Below, in pieces: positions 1 through 7,349 of a stretch of DNA of 20,687 nucleotides; the first letter of the stretch is position 1, and the number at the start of each line of letters is the position of its first letter. Both the position numbers and the translations under genes were made by a program. Under the pieces are notes generated by a model, which searched no databases, was not told the origin of the DNA, and saw only the letters and a list, made by a program, of their open reading frames with translations. The stretch is from assembly GCA_002482775.1 (NCBI GenBank), contig DLGQ01000048.1:1-20687 (forward strand), read 5' to 3'. Source of the DNA: Flavobacteriales bacterium UBA7690. Its GTDB lineage: Bacteria; Bacteroidota; Bacteroidia; Flavobacteriales_F; PHOS-HE28.

Positions 1-921
1 GTGACCAAAGCCCATCAGACGGAACGGATCGTTCTTGTCCTTGGCCTTGTTCACCCATTTCTGGATGTCGCTGCCATCGTTGCGGATGGTCTCCAGCATC
101 TCGATCACCTCTTGGTTGGCGCCCCCGTGGAGCGGGCCCCAAAGTGCAGCGATGCCGGCGGATACCGCACTGTACAGGTTGGCCTGCGAGCTACCCACCA
201 TACGTACGGTGCTGGTGCTACAGTTCTGCTCGTGATCGGCGTGCAGGATCAACAGTTTGTTCAACGCATCGGCCACTACAGGATCCACCTCGTAGTCCTC
301 CGTCGGGAGGCCGAACATCATGTGCAGGAAATTCTCCACGTAACCCAATTTGTTGTTGGGGTACATGTACGGGTGGCCCAGGTTGTTCTTGTAGCTGATC
401 GCGGCCAGCGTGGGCATCTTGGCGATCAAACGGTGCATGGTACGCTCCACCTCGCGCTGCGGACGGTGCGGATCCTGGCTCTTCGGGTAGAAGGTGCTCA
501 ACGAGTTCACCATCGCCGAGAGGATGCCCATCGGGTGGGCGTTGCTCGGGAAGAACTCGAAGAAGTGCTTCATATCCTCGTGTACCAACGAGTGGTAGCG
601 GATGTTGCCCTCGAACTCGTCCAGCTGCTTCTTGTTGGGCAGGTCGCCGAAGAGCAACAGGTAAGCAACCTCGATGAAGGAGGCCTTCTCCGCCAGCTGA
701 TCGATGGGGTAGCCCCGGTATTGCAGGATGCCTTCCTCACCGTCCAAGAAGGTGATGGCGCTCTTGGTAGCACCGGTGTTCTTGTAGCCCGAATCGATGG
801 TGATGTAGCCCGTCTCGTCGCGCAGTTTCCCGATGTCGATGGCCTTCTCGCCTTCGCTTCCTACGAAAATGGGGAACTCATAGGTCTTGCCGTCCAGGAT
901 GATCTGCGCCTTCTCACTCAT
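1..921 (-). CDS. gltA: citrate synthase, 3' end cut by the window edge
   Basis: Condenses acetyl-CoA with oxaloacetate to citrate at the entry of the TCA cycle, in the cytoplasm. The first 307 codons are present. The N-terminal beta-rich domain typical of type II (hexameric, GltA-like) enzymes is followed by the helical core, with 'ITFLDGEEGILQYRGYPI' near residue 57, 'HADHEQNCSTSTVRMVGS' and the active-site segment 'WGPLHGGANQEV'. The visible part ends on 'MGFGH', whose histidine corresponds to the second catalytic His (His305 in E. coli). The catalytic Asp and the C-terminus lie outside the window. The start MSEKAQIILDG matches the family start. No clear Shine-Dalgarno sequence is present, which is usual for Bacteroidota. 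A TACCTTAG box lies 40 nt upstream of the ATG. It is divergent from the nuclease/repeat region. Confidence 0.95.
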   Translation of the reverse strand, partial: MSEKAQIILDGKTYEFPIFVGSEGEKAIDIGKLRDETGYITIDSGYKNTGATKSAITFLDGEEGILQYRGYPIDQLAEKASFIEVAYLLLFGDLPNKKQLDEFEGNIRYHSLVHEDMKHFFEFFPSNAHPMGILSAMVNSLSTFYPKSQDPHRPQREVERTMHRLIAKMPTLAAISYKNNLGHPYMYPNNKLGYVENFLHMMFGLPTEDYEVDPVVADALNKLLILHADHEQNCSTSTVRMVGSSQANLYSAVSAGIAALWGPLHGGANQEVIEMLETIRNDGSDIQKWVNKAKDKNDPFRLMGFGH

Positions 922-961
922 CGTTCCAACGTTCTTGAGGGGTACATTTTTTGATAGGCCG

Positions 962-969
962 CTAAGGTA
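962..969 (-). promoter_or_regulatory. candidate -7 box upstream of citrate synthase
   Basis: Reads TACCTTAG on the minus strand, one mismatch from the Bacteroidota -7 consensus TAnnTTTG, 40 nt before the citrate synthase ATG. No convincing -33 TTG was found at the usual spacing, so this is a weak call. Confidence 0.3.
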
Positions 970-1081
970 GCAAAGAACAACCCCGGTACAGAGTTGTTCA
1001 AAGTTGGAAGGAAGTCCAGTGCTGGAGCGGGAGGGGGATCGTGGAAAACCCGGAATGTGGGGGAGGACTTGGCAGGTGGTG

Positions 1082-1400
1082 GGCTCCTTGGTGGGATTGG
1101 AATGCGTCCGCCGATCGCGCAGATTTCGCAGATGGTTGGTGGGAGAGTACGTCCGCCGATGTCGCGGATGGCGCAGATGCTGGGCTGGCTCCTTGGTGGG
1201 ATTGGAATGCGTCCGCCGATGTCGCCGATCTCGCAGATGGTTGGTGGGAGAGTACGTCCGCCGATCGCGTGGATGGCGCAGACCTGCCAGCCAAAGGATG
1301 GTGCGAAGCTGGCTCCTTGGTGGGAGTGGAATGCGTCCGCCGATTACACCGATTTCGTAGATGCTGGGTGGGAGGATGCGTCCAGGAACTGCCCGCCGAA
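1082..1400 (+). repeat. tandem array of degenerate 9-nt units (NNCGCNGAT) in alternating 45/60-nt steps
   Basis: Five modules of three successive nonamers NNCGCNGAT lie at 1107-1133, 1152-1178, 1212-1238, 1257-1283 and 1336-1362. Example nonamers are TCCGCCGAT, CGCGCAGAT and TTCGCAGAT. Odd modules are preceded by CTCCTTGGTGGGA and an AATGCG box; even ones by GTTGGTGGGAGAGTACG. Module starts are 45, 60, 45 and 79 nt apart. Positions 1363-1420 look like a decayed sixth module. Read in one frame the modules encode [X-Ala-Asp]3, but other frames are open too, so I treat it as non-coding. It fills most of the 579-nt gap between citrate synthase and the nuclease gene. Confidence 0.85.
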
Positions 1401-1500
1401 AGTGGGTTTCGCAGGCGCTGGGGCGGCTTGGTGCGTCTATCGGTCCACGGTCATAGAAGTGACGTTCCAGTGGTCATGCGTCCCGATGAAAACAACCATC

Positions 1501-1881
1501 ATGGACGACCACGACCCGCAGACCTATGCCATTATCGGTGCCGCAATGGAGGTCCATTCCGTGTTGGGGAAAGGCTTTTTGGAGAGCGTGTACCAGGAAG
1601 CGTTCGCCATGGAATTGGTTGACCGTGGTATTCCGTTCCGCCAAGAGATACCGTTGCCGGTACATTATAAGAACAAGAGGCTCAACACCTCGTTTCGCTG
1701 CGACTTCATTTGCTTCGAGGAGATCGTCGTGGAGATCAAAGCGATCAGTACCCTCACCAGCGCGGATGAAAGCCAGCTGATCAACTACCTCACGGCCACA
1801 CGTATCGCACGCGGTCTCATCATCAACTTCGGGTCAGCCAGCCTACAATGCAAGCGTCGGGTGGTGAACTGGAAAGGGTAG
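1501..1881 (+). CDS. GxxExxY family protein (PDDEXK_3-like nuclease fold)
   Basis: A protein of 126 residues, the usual size of this family. The name-giving motif is visible as GFLESVY near residues 22-28, followed by the nuclease-like core: an Asp in 'RCDFICFEE' and the E-x-K pair in 'VVEIKAI'. The PD-(D/E)XK active-site residues therefore look intact. Family knowledge: GxxExxY proteins are assigned to the PD-(D/E)XK superfamily (PDDEXK_3), and their biological role is unknown. The chosen start gives MDDHDPQTYAIIG; an in-frame ATG at 1486 would add MKTTI. The frame stays open back to 994 through the repeat array, but that extension encodes only repeat-derived peptide and is rejected. The gene lies between a plus-oriented repeat array and a minus-oriented copy of the same module. 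It could be a nuclease acting on such repeats, which is inference only. Confidence 0.85.
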   Translation: MDDHDPQTYAIIGAAMEVHSVLGKGFLESVYQEAFAMELVDRGIPFRQEIPLPVHYKNKRLNTSFRCDFICFEEIVVEIKAISTLTSADESQLINYLTATRIARGLIINFGSASLQCKRRVVNWKG

Positions 1882-1943
1882 TTGGGTTGGGGACCGACCT
1901 ACCCGCAACAGGTGAGGCAATTCAAGCGCCCAACCTGTATTTC

Positions 1944-1970
1944 ATCTGCGACATCTGCGAAATCGGCGGA
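1944..1970 (-). repeat. single NNCGCNGAT x3 module, opposite orientation to the upstream array
   Basis: On the minus strand it reads TCCGCCGAT, TTCGCAGAT, GTCGCAGAT: the same three-nonamer module as in 1107-1362 but inverted. It starts 62 nt after the nuclease stop codon and ends 4 nt before the stop codon of the thioredoxin-like gene. With the upstream array it forms inverted flanks around the nuclease gene. Confidence 0.8.
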
Positions 1971-1974
1971 TGGT

Positions 1975-2595
1975 TCATTGCCCAGCCCACTTCGGCTTGA
2001 ATTCGCCCATGAAGGTCTGGTAGTCTTTGCTCTTATTGTGAGAGCCACCGAAGTAATGCAGGATGGGCTCCATCTGGTCGGGCGTGAGGTAGCCCTGCAC
2101 AGGTGCCAACACGTTCATCTCACTGTCCAAGTAAACCACCGTAGGGTAAGCGATGCCCCCTTGGACGTTGGCGATCATATACGTGAGCTGGTGCGTGCCG
2201 TTGCGGCCACCCACACGGTTCGGGTCGAAGTCGGGGTTCTCCAGCTTCTTGCCTTTGAAAGTGACCGGCGTGCCGCTCTCGGCGTTGAACTTAACGGGGT
2301 AGAAGTTCTTGTTCACGTACTCCGCCAGCCGCGGGTCGTGGAAGGTCTTCGCATCCAACATCTTGCAGGGGCCGCACCACGTTGTGTACACATCCACCAT
2401 GATCGGCCTGGGGGCCTTCTTGGCCTGTGCCTGTGCTTCCTCGATGGTCAGCCATTTGATCAGGTCCGTTGTAGCGCTTGCGGGCTTGGCTGCACCCACG
2501 GCGTTGGGCGTAACAGGTTTCAACTCGGCTTTAGCAGGGGTTTGGGCTGCCAGTACCAAGGGAGCGAAGGCGAGTGAAAGAAGTAGCGTGCGCAT
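1975..2595 (-). CDS. secreted thioredoxin-family protein
   Basis: A protein of 206 residues with an N-terminal signal peptide (MRTLLLSLAFAPLVLAAQ, cleavage likely near residue 17), so it probably acts in the periplasm. The thioredoxin fold shows the redox motif WCGPC near residues 73-77 in the context 'MVDVYTTWCGPCKMLD' and the cis-Pro region 'GGIAYPTVVYLD'. This arrangement fits the thioredoxin_7/DsbD-C-terminal type of disulfide oxidoreductase found singly in Bacteroidota. A segment 'NAESGTPVTFKGKKLENP' sits between the two motifs. It lies 48 nt downstream of the last POT gene on the same strand and has its own candidate -7 box (TAACTTCG). The partner protein cannot be told from sequence. 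Confidence 0.88.
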   Translation of the reverse strand: MRTLLLSLAFAPLVLAAQTPAKAELKPVTPNAVGAAKPASATTDLIKWLTIEEAQAQAKKAPRPIMVDVYTTWCGPCKMLDAKTFHDPRLAEYVNKNFYPVKFNAESGTPVTFKGKKLENPDFDPNRVGGRNGTHQLTYMIANVQGGIAYPTVVYLDSEMNVLAPVQGYLTPDQMEPILHYFGGSHNKSKDYQTFMGEFKPKWAGQ

Positions 2596-2614
2596 GGGGT
2601 TGTCGGGATTCTCG

Positions 2615-2622
2615 CGAAGTTA
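2615..2622 (-). promoter_or_regulatory. candidate -7 box for the thioredoxin-like gene
   Basis: TAACTTCG on the minus strand, one mismatch from TAnnTTTG, 19 nt before the ATG. It suggests that the gene can be transcribed apart from the POT genes. No clear -33 element. Confidence 0.35.
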
Positions 2623-2643
2623 CAATGACCGTGCCGGGACGGG

Positions 2644-4128
2644 TTAATGGACTTCCTGCATCATACGGCGCACCAAGGGAGCGATGATGATGAGGGCTGC
2701 CCCGGCGATAAGGGCGTAAAGACCCAGCTGGCCGTAGCCATCGGTGTAGAGCACCAGCTTCTCGTAGTTGCTGGCGGCGGGGTTCTCAGAGCTCATACCC
2801 GCTCCCAAAAGACCCGCAGCATACTGTCCATAGGCGCTGGCCAGGAACCACATGCCCATCATCAACCCTTGGATCTTCAAGGGCGACAGTTTCGTCATCA
2901 GCGAAAGACCGATGGGCGAGAGGCACAGCTCCCCGAAGGTGATCACGAACCACGCGAAGGTGAACACCTCCGTGCTGGTGATACCGTTCTCATCGGCCAG
3001 TCCCAAGGTGCTCTTGAAAATGTAGAAACCACCGCCAAGGAACAGGAAGCTGAGGCCGAACTTCACTACGCTGTTCGGTTCTGCCTTGCGTTTGCTCAAC
3101 CACAGCCAAAGCAGGCCCGCCACCGCGCTGAAGGCGATCACGAAGAGCGAATTCGCCGCGTTGTTCACGCTGTTCGGATCCACCGGTATGCCGAACAGTT
3201 CCGGACGGAGGTTGTTCAGCGCGAAGAGGCTCAACGATCCGCCGCTTTGCTCGAAGAAGGCCCAGAAGAAGATGCTGAAGAAGATGAAGACCAACGCGGC
3301 ACCCAGTTTCATGTTCTCGGCCCTGCTGAACTGCCGCATCTCCCACGCGAGGTACACCAGCGTCAACGGCCCCACGATGTACATGAACATATCCGTGTAC
3401 GCGGTGTTGGTCACCATCAACAGGATCAACGGGATCACCGCGATGGAGCCGATGTACGTGCCCCACTCATAGAGCTTGCGCGTTTTGGCGGGCATGTCCG
3501 GATGCAAGGGCGAAAGACCGATCGGGCCTAACGACTTCCGGCGGAACGCGAAGTTGATCAGGCTGATGATCATCACCACGCCCACCAACGCGAAGGCGGC
3601 GCGCCAGGAGTAGGATTTGCCCACCCACACCATCAACAATCCGCCGAGGAACGCACCGATGTTGATGCCCATGTAGAACAGGCCGAAACCCGCATCGCGA
3701 CGTGCGTCGGTCTCATGGTATAACTGCCCCACCATGGTGCTGATGTTCGGCTTGAAGAAACCCGTGCCGATGATGTTGAAGCAGATGCCGATGTAGAAGA
3801 ATTCGGTGGGGGCGATAGCGATCACGAAGCCGCCGACGATCATCAACAACGCACCCCAGAACAGCGATTTCTGGAACCCCAGGATCTTGTCCGCGAACAC
3901 ACCTCCGAGGAAGGTGAAGGCGTATACGAACGCTTGGATGGCACCGTACTGCAGGTTGGCCGCTTTATCCGCCAAGCCCAGCTCCGTCACCATGAACACC
4001 GTGAGCATGCCGCGCAGGCCGTAGAAGCAGAACCGCTCCCACATCTCCGTGCCGAAGAGGTAGAAGAGCTGCTTGGGATACGTGCCCTTGAAATCGCGGA
4101 TCTCCGAAAGGGTAGGGGTGGTGGACAT
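2644..4128 (-). CDS. POT/PTR2 family proton-coupled peptide transporter (third of three)
   Basis: A 494-residue inner-membrane protein of the major facilitator superfamily, POT (PTR2) family. The family takes up di- and tripeptides with protons. The ExxERF signature is E28-M-W-E31-R32-F in the first helix. A 'GGVFADKILG' loop follows helix 2, then 'GTGFFKPNISTMVG', then the PTR2 signature 'FYMGINIGAFLG' in helix 5, and 'FTFAWFVITFGELCLSPIGL' in the C-terminal half. Length and about 14 hydrophobic segments match bacterial POTs. The ATG lies 6 nt after the stop of the preceding POT gene, so the genes are very likely co-transcribed. Substrate preference cannot be read from sequence. Confidence 0.93.
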   Translation of the reverse strand: MSTTPTLSEIRDFKGTYPKQLFYLFGTEMWERFCFYGLRGMLTVFMVTELGLADKAANLQYGAIQAFVYAFTFLGGVFADKILGFQKSLFWGALLMIVGGFVIAIAPTEFFYIGICFNIIGTGFFKPNISTMVGQLYHETDARRDAGFGLFYMGINIGAFLGGLLMVWVGKSYSWRAAFALVGVVMIISLINFAFRRKSLGPIGLSPLHPDMPAKTRKLYEWGTYIGSIAVIPLILLMVTNTAYTDMFMYIVGPLTLVYLAWEMRQFSRAENMKLGAALVFIFFSIFFWAFFEQSGGSLSLFALNNLRPELFGIPVDPNSVNNAANSLFVIAFSAVAGLLWLWLSKRKAEPNSVVKFGLSFLFLGGGFYIFKSTLGLADENGITSTEVFTFAWFVITFGELCLSPIGLSLMTKLSPLKIQGLMMGMWFLASAYGQYAAGLLGAGMSSENPAASNYEKLVLYTDGYGQLGLYALIAGAALIIIAPLVRRMMQEVH

Positions 4129-4134
4129 GGTCCG

Positions 4135-5784
4135 TTATTTCTGTTCAGGTATGATCCGATTCAGCCAGCGCAGCATCGCGAACATGATCAGTGTGGCTAC
4201 ACCGAGCAGTGCGAAGTTCACCCAGAAGAAGTCGGCTTTGTCCGCGTAGGTATCCCACAGGCTGGCCAGCACGCCGCTCAATTTGTTGCCGATGCTCGTG
4301 CTCAAGAACCAGCCGCCCATCATCAATGCCGTTAAGCGTTTCGGGCTCACTTTGCTCACGAGCGAAAGGCCCATCGGGCTCAACATCAACTCACCGATGG
4401 TGACCACACCGTATGTGGCGATCAACCACCAGGATGATGCTTTGATCTCGCCGTTGTCGCAGATCTTTACGGCCCATACCATCACCAAGGTGGAAAGGGC
4501 GCTCACAAGCAGTCCCCAACCGATCTTGCTGGCCGTGCTTGGTTCCATGCCACGCCTCCGCAGGAATGCGAAGAAGGCCACCACCAACGGCGTTAGGATG
4601 ATCACCCACAGCGGGTTGATGGCCTGGAACAGTTCGGTGTTGCCGAGGTAGAGCGTCTCACCTTCCGCGGGCATCAGCTCAGGCTGCAGGTTCTTGAAGT
4701 AGACGGGTTTGCCGATCTCCGTCTGTGCAACCCCATCCACCTTCACCAAGCGGAATTCATCGTCGTATTGTGGAACGGTATCGTTCGCGTTCACTACGCG
4801 CTCTGCGAGGTAGAGGTCGTTGGCCGCCGGGGCGATAGCGGCGGGCAGTTCGCGATCCGTGTAGTACTGGGCCCAGGTGGTAAGCGCTGTGCCGTTCTGT
4901 TTGAACACCGCCCAGAACAGGATGCTCACCGCGAAGATGCTCAGCAGGCCAACGAGCGGCTTCTTGTCTTCGAGGCTCGCACGCAGGTACAAACCCACGT
5001 AGAAGATGATGACCGGGATGGTGGCGAAGATGAACGCATCGGTACTGTCGCTGCCGAACACGTTGCCGGGGATGGACCAGCCGCCGATGCCGACGATCAC
5101 CGCAGGGAGCAACACCGTGCCGAAGACCTTGCTCAACGGCATGTCCTCTTTCTGTGCGGGTTTCTTCACATCCGCATGGCGGAAGTGCTTCATGCCGAAA
5201 CAGAAGACCGCTAAGCCGATGAACATGCCAACGCCCGCCGTGGCGAACGCATAGCCCCAGCCGTACTTGTTGCGCATGTAGGCCGCGAAGAGGTTGCAGA
5301 TGCAGGCCCCCACGTTGATGCCCATGTAGAAGATGTTGTAGCCGCTGTCCTTCTGTGCGCGGTACCGATCCTCGTTGTACAGGTTGCCGAGCAGCGTGCT
5401 GATGTTCGGCTTGAAGAAGCCGTTGCCCACGATGATCAGGGCGAGCGAGGTGTAGAAGGCCGTCATGCCCGGCAACGCGAGGCCCATGTAGCCCAGCCCC
5501 ATCAAGGTACCGCCGATGTAGATGGCCTTGGTGTAACCGAGTATGCGATCCGCCAGCAGACCACCGATGAACGGGGTGAGGAAGACCAGCGCGATGAAGG
5601 TGCCGTAGATGTCGGCCGCATCTTTGCGTTCCATCGCCAGGCCGCCAGTTGACGTCGGATCCATCAGGTACAGCTGGAAGATGCCGATCATCAAGTAATA
5701 CCCGAACCGCTCCCACATCTCGGTGAGGAACAGGAAGGGCAGTGCCGTCGGATGTTTCCGGGCGGCGTTGAGCGCTTGCGTCAT
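4135..5784 (-). CDS. POT/PTR2 family peptide transporter with a large soluble insertion (second of three)
   Basis: A 549-residue member of the same family, with the ExxERF motif at E22-x-x-E25-R26-F, 'GGLLADRILGYTKAIYIGG', 'VGNGFFKPNISTLLGNLY' and 'IFYMGINVGACICNLFAAY'. It is about 55 residues longer than its neighbours because of a hydrophilic insertion at roughly residues 304-385, between 'ILFWAVFKQNGTALTTWAQ' and 'LFQAINPLWVIILTPLVV'. By the usual POT topology this is the helix 7-8 loop on the periplasmic side. The insertion is rich in Asp, Glu and Val and contains no cysteine. The gene is 9 nt downstream of the first POT gene and 6 nt upstream of the third. Proton-peptide symport is family knowledge; a distinct substrate or partner for this paralogue is inference. 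Confidence 0.93.
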   Translation of the reverse strand: MTQALNAARKHPTALPFLFLTEMWERFGYYLMIGIFQLYLMDPTSTGGLAMERKDAADIYGTFIALVFLTPFIGGLLADRILGYTKAIYIGGTLMGLGYMGLALPGMTAFYTSLALIIVGNGFFKPNISTLLGNLYNEDRYRAQKDSGYNIFYMGINVGACICNLFAAYMRNKYGWGYAFATAGVGMFIGLAVFCFGMKHFRHADVKKPAQKEDMPLSKVFGTVLLPAVIVGIGGWSIPGNVFGSDSTDAFIFATIPVIIFYVGLYLRASLEDKKPLVGLLSIFAVSILFWAVFKQNGTALTTWAQYYTDRELPAAIAPAANDLYLAERVVNANDTVPQYDDEFRLVKVDGVAQTEIGKPVYFKNLQPELMPAEGETLYLGNTELFQAINPLWVIILTPLVVAFFAFLRRRGMEPSTASKIGWGLLVSALSTLVMVWAVKICDNGEIKASSWWLIATYGVVTIGELMLSPMGLSLVSKVSPKRLTALMMGGWFLSTSIGNKLSGVLASLWDTYADKADFFWVNFALLGVATLIMFAMLRWLNRIIPEQK

Positions 5785-5793
5785 GGAGGCCGC

Positions 5794-7275
5794 TTAGCGG
5801 ATACCGTGGAACAGCTTGTTCACCAGCGGGCTCATCACCATCAGGAAGAGGCCGATGCCCGCCGTTACGTAACCCATTGTGCTGTAAACATCCACGTACG
5901 TGGCCAAGCTGGCGGATTTGTCCAGCACTTCTACGGCCCCTTCCTCGTGTTCGGCTCCGGTCAGTTTCGCCAGCATACCAGCTGCATAGTTCGCACCGGC
6001 GATGCTCAGGAACCACGCGCCCATGGCGGTTGCGGTCATGTCCTTCGGCACCAACTTGGTCACCATGCTCAGGCCGATAGGAGAGAGGAACAGTTCACCG
6101 GTGGTGTGCAACATGTAGAGCAGGGCCAAGGTCCACAGCGGCACTTGGTATTCCACCGCCAGCGGTGCTGCGATGAGGATCACCAGATAGCCGAGGCCCA
6201 ATTGCAGGATGCCCAAGCCGAATTTCATCGGGATGCTGAAGTCCCTGTCCATCTGCTTCAGCTTCACCCACATGATGGAGAAGATGGAACCGAAGATGAG
6301 GATGTAAGCCGGGTTGAAGAATTGCGTGGTGGCCGCGCCCATTTCCCAACCGAAGACATGGCGATCCACGTTGCGGTCCGCGAAGAGCGTGAGGCTGCTG
6401 CCGGCTTGTTCGAAGCACGCCCAGAACACTACGTTGAAGAGCATGAGGATGATGAAACCGAACATCTTATCCAGCTGCACCTTTCCATCCTTCACCCCGC
6501 GTGCGATCAAACTGCCGACCACGAACACCGCTACGGCCAGGAGCACATAACCAGCGATGGTGGTGTTGCGCAAGAGGAAATAGAGCACGGGGATCAGTGC
6601 GGCGCACAATACCAACACGGCGTTGAACGGGCTCAATGGGCCATACTTGGGTTTGTAGAGAGTTGCAGGCGAAGGCGGCGCGCTTACTTCAGCGTAGTGC
6701 TTGCTACCCAGTTGGAATACGATGACACCGAGCAGCATGCCGATGCCCGCCAGGGCGAAACCATACTTGGCACCGTAGATGTTGCCCACTTCGGCACACA
6801 CCGTGGTGGCCAACAATGCGCCGAGGTTGATACCGATGTAGAAGATGGTGAAGCCGCTGTCCTTGCGGTTGTCGCCATCGGCGTAGAGCTTACCCACCAT
6901 GGTGCTGATGTTCGGCTTGAAGAGGCCGTTGCCCACGATGATCACCGCCATGCCCCAGAAAAGCATCATCTCCGTTCCACCAACGATGATGAATTCGCCT
7001 ATCGCCATAAGTACACCACCCAGCAACACCGCAAGCCGTGAACCCAGTACCTGATCCGCGATGCGCCCACCGATCACCGGCATCACATACACCAGCGCGG
7101 TGTAGGCCCCGTAGACGGCGAAACCTTTGTTGTCGCCCATGGCCAAAGACTTCACCAGATACAAGAGCAGCAACGCCCGCATACCGTAGTAGCAGAAGCG
7201 TTCCCACATTTCGGCAGCGAAGAGCCAATACAGGCCTTTCGGGTGGCCAATGGCAGGCGTTGTGGTGTTGGTCAT
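5794..7275 (-). CDS. POT/PTR2 family peptide transporter (first of three)
   Basis: A 493-residue transporter with ExxERF at E22-x-x-E25-R26-F ('AEMWERFCYYGMRALLLLYL'), 'GGRIADQVLGSRLAVLLGG', 'VGNGLFKPNISTMVGKLY' and 'TIFYIGINLGALLATTVCA'. The C-terminal half has 'LHTTGELFLSPIGLSMVTKL', a conserved family segment. It is the promoter-proximal gene of a three-gene run in which the paralogues follow each other with 6-9 nt gaps. A weak -7-like box (TATCTTGG) lies 37 nt upstream. The first and third paralogues share the 'FW-A-FEQ-G-SL-LFA' pattern after helix 7, whereas the middle one has KQNG and the long insertion, so the first and third look more alike. Confidence 0.93.
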   Translation of the reverse strand: MTNTTTPAIGHPKGLYWLFAAEMWERFCYYGMRALLLLYLVKSLAMGDNKGFAVYGAYTALVYVMPVIGGRIADQVLGSRLAVLLGGVLMAIGEFIIVGGTEMMLFWGMAVIIVGNGLFKPNISTMVGKLYADGDNRKDSGFTIFYIGINLGALLATTVCAEVGNIYGAKYGFALAGIGMLLGVIVFQLGSKHYAEVSAPPSPATLYKPKYGPLSPFNAVLVLCAALIPVLYFLLRNTTIAGYVLLAVAVFVVGSLIARGVKDGKVQLDKMFGFIILMLFNVVFWACFEQAGSSLTLFADRNVDRHVFGWEMGAATTQFFNPAYILIFGSIFSIMWVKLKQMDRDFSIPMKFGLGILQLGLGYLVILIAAPLAVEYQVPLWTLALLYMLHTTGELFLSPIGLSMVTKLVPKDMTATAMGAWFLSIAGANYAAGMLAKLTGAEHEEGAVEVLDKSASLATYVDVYSTMGYVTAGIGLFLMVMSPLVNKLFHGIR

Positions 7276-7312
7276 GCGTGTGATGTCCGGGTTTGGTTCC
7301 TCCAGAGGCGCG

Positions 7313-7320
7313 CCAAGATA
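7313..7320 (-). promoter_or_regulatory. weak -7-like box before the POT gene run
   Basis: TATCTTGG on the minus strand, 37 nt before the first POT ATG, one mismatch from TAnnTTTG. It lies in the 74-nt gap after the T9SS type B gene, whose stop is at 7350, so read-through from that gene is also possible. Confidence 0.25.
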
Positions 7321-7349
7321 GAAAAGGACCCGAACGGCGCTAACCTGCT

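Noticed and set aside
1..954. 317-residue plus-strand frame over citrate synthase
   Set aside because: It is antisense to a well-conserved enzyme and has no recognisable features.
1082..1362. CRISPR array
   Set aside because: The intervening segments are themselves near-copies of each other, spacing alternates 45/60/79 nt, and there are no unique spacers or cas genes.
994..1500. N-terminal extension of the GxxExxY protein through the repeat array
   Set aside because: The frame is open only because the repeat lacks stops in several frames; the peptide is repeat-derived and the family is normally about 126 residues long.
1882..2577. 231-residue plus-strand frame after the nuclease gene
   Set aside because: It is antisense to the thioredoxin-like gene, which has a signal peptide and WCGPC motif.
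4757..6016. 419-residue minus-strand frame across two POT genes
   Set aside because: It is a shifted frame of real genes, Arg/His-rich with no membrane segments, and spans the boundary between two verified genes.
5752..7041. 429-residue open frame on the plus strand opposite the POT genes
   Set aside because: His/Gln/Glu-rich translation without domains; it is antisense to a clear transporter gene and arises from GC-biased codon use.
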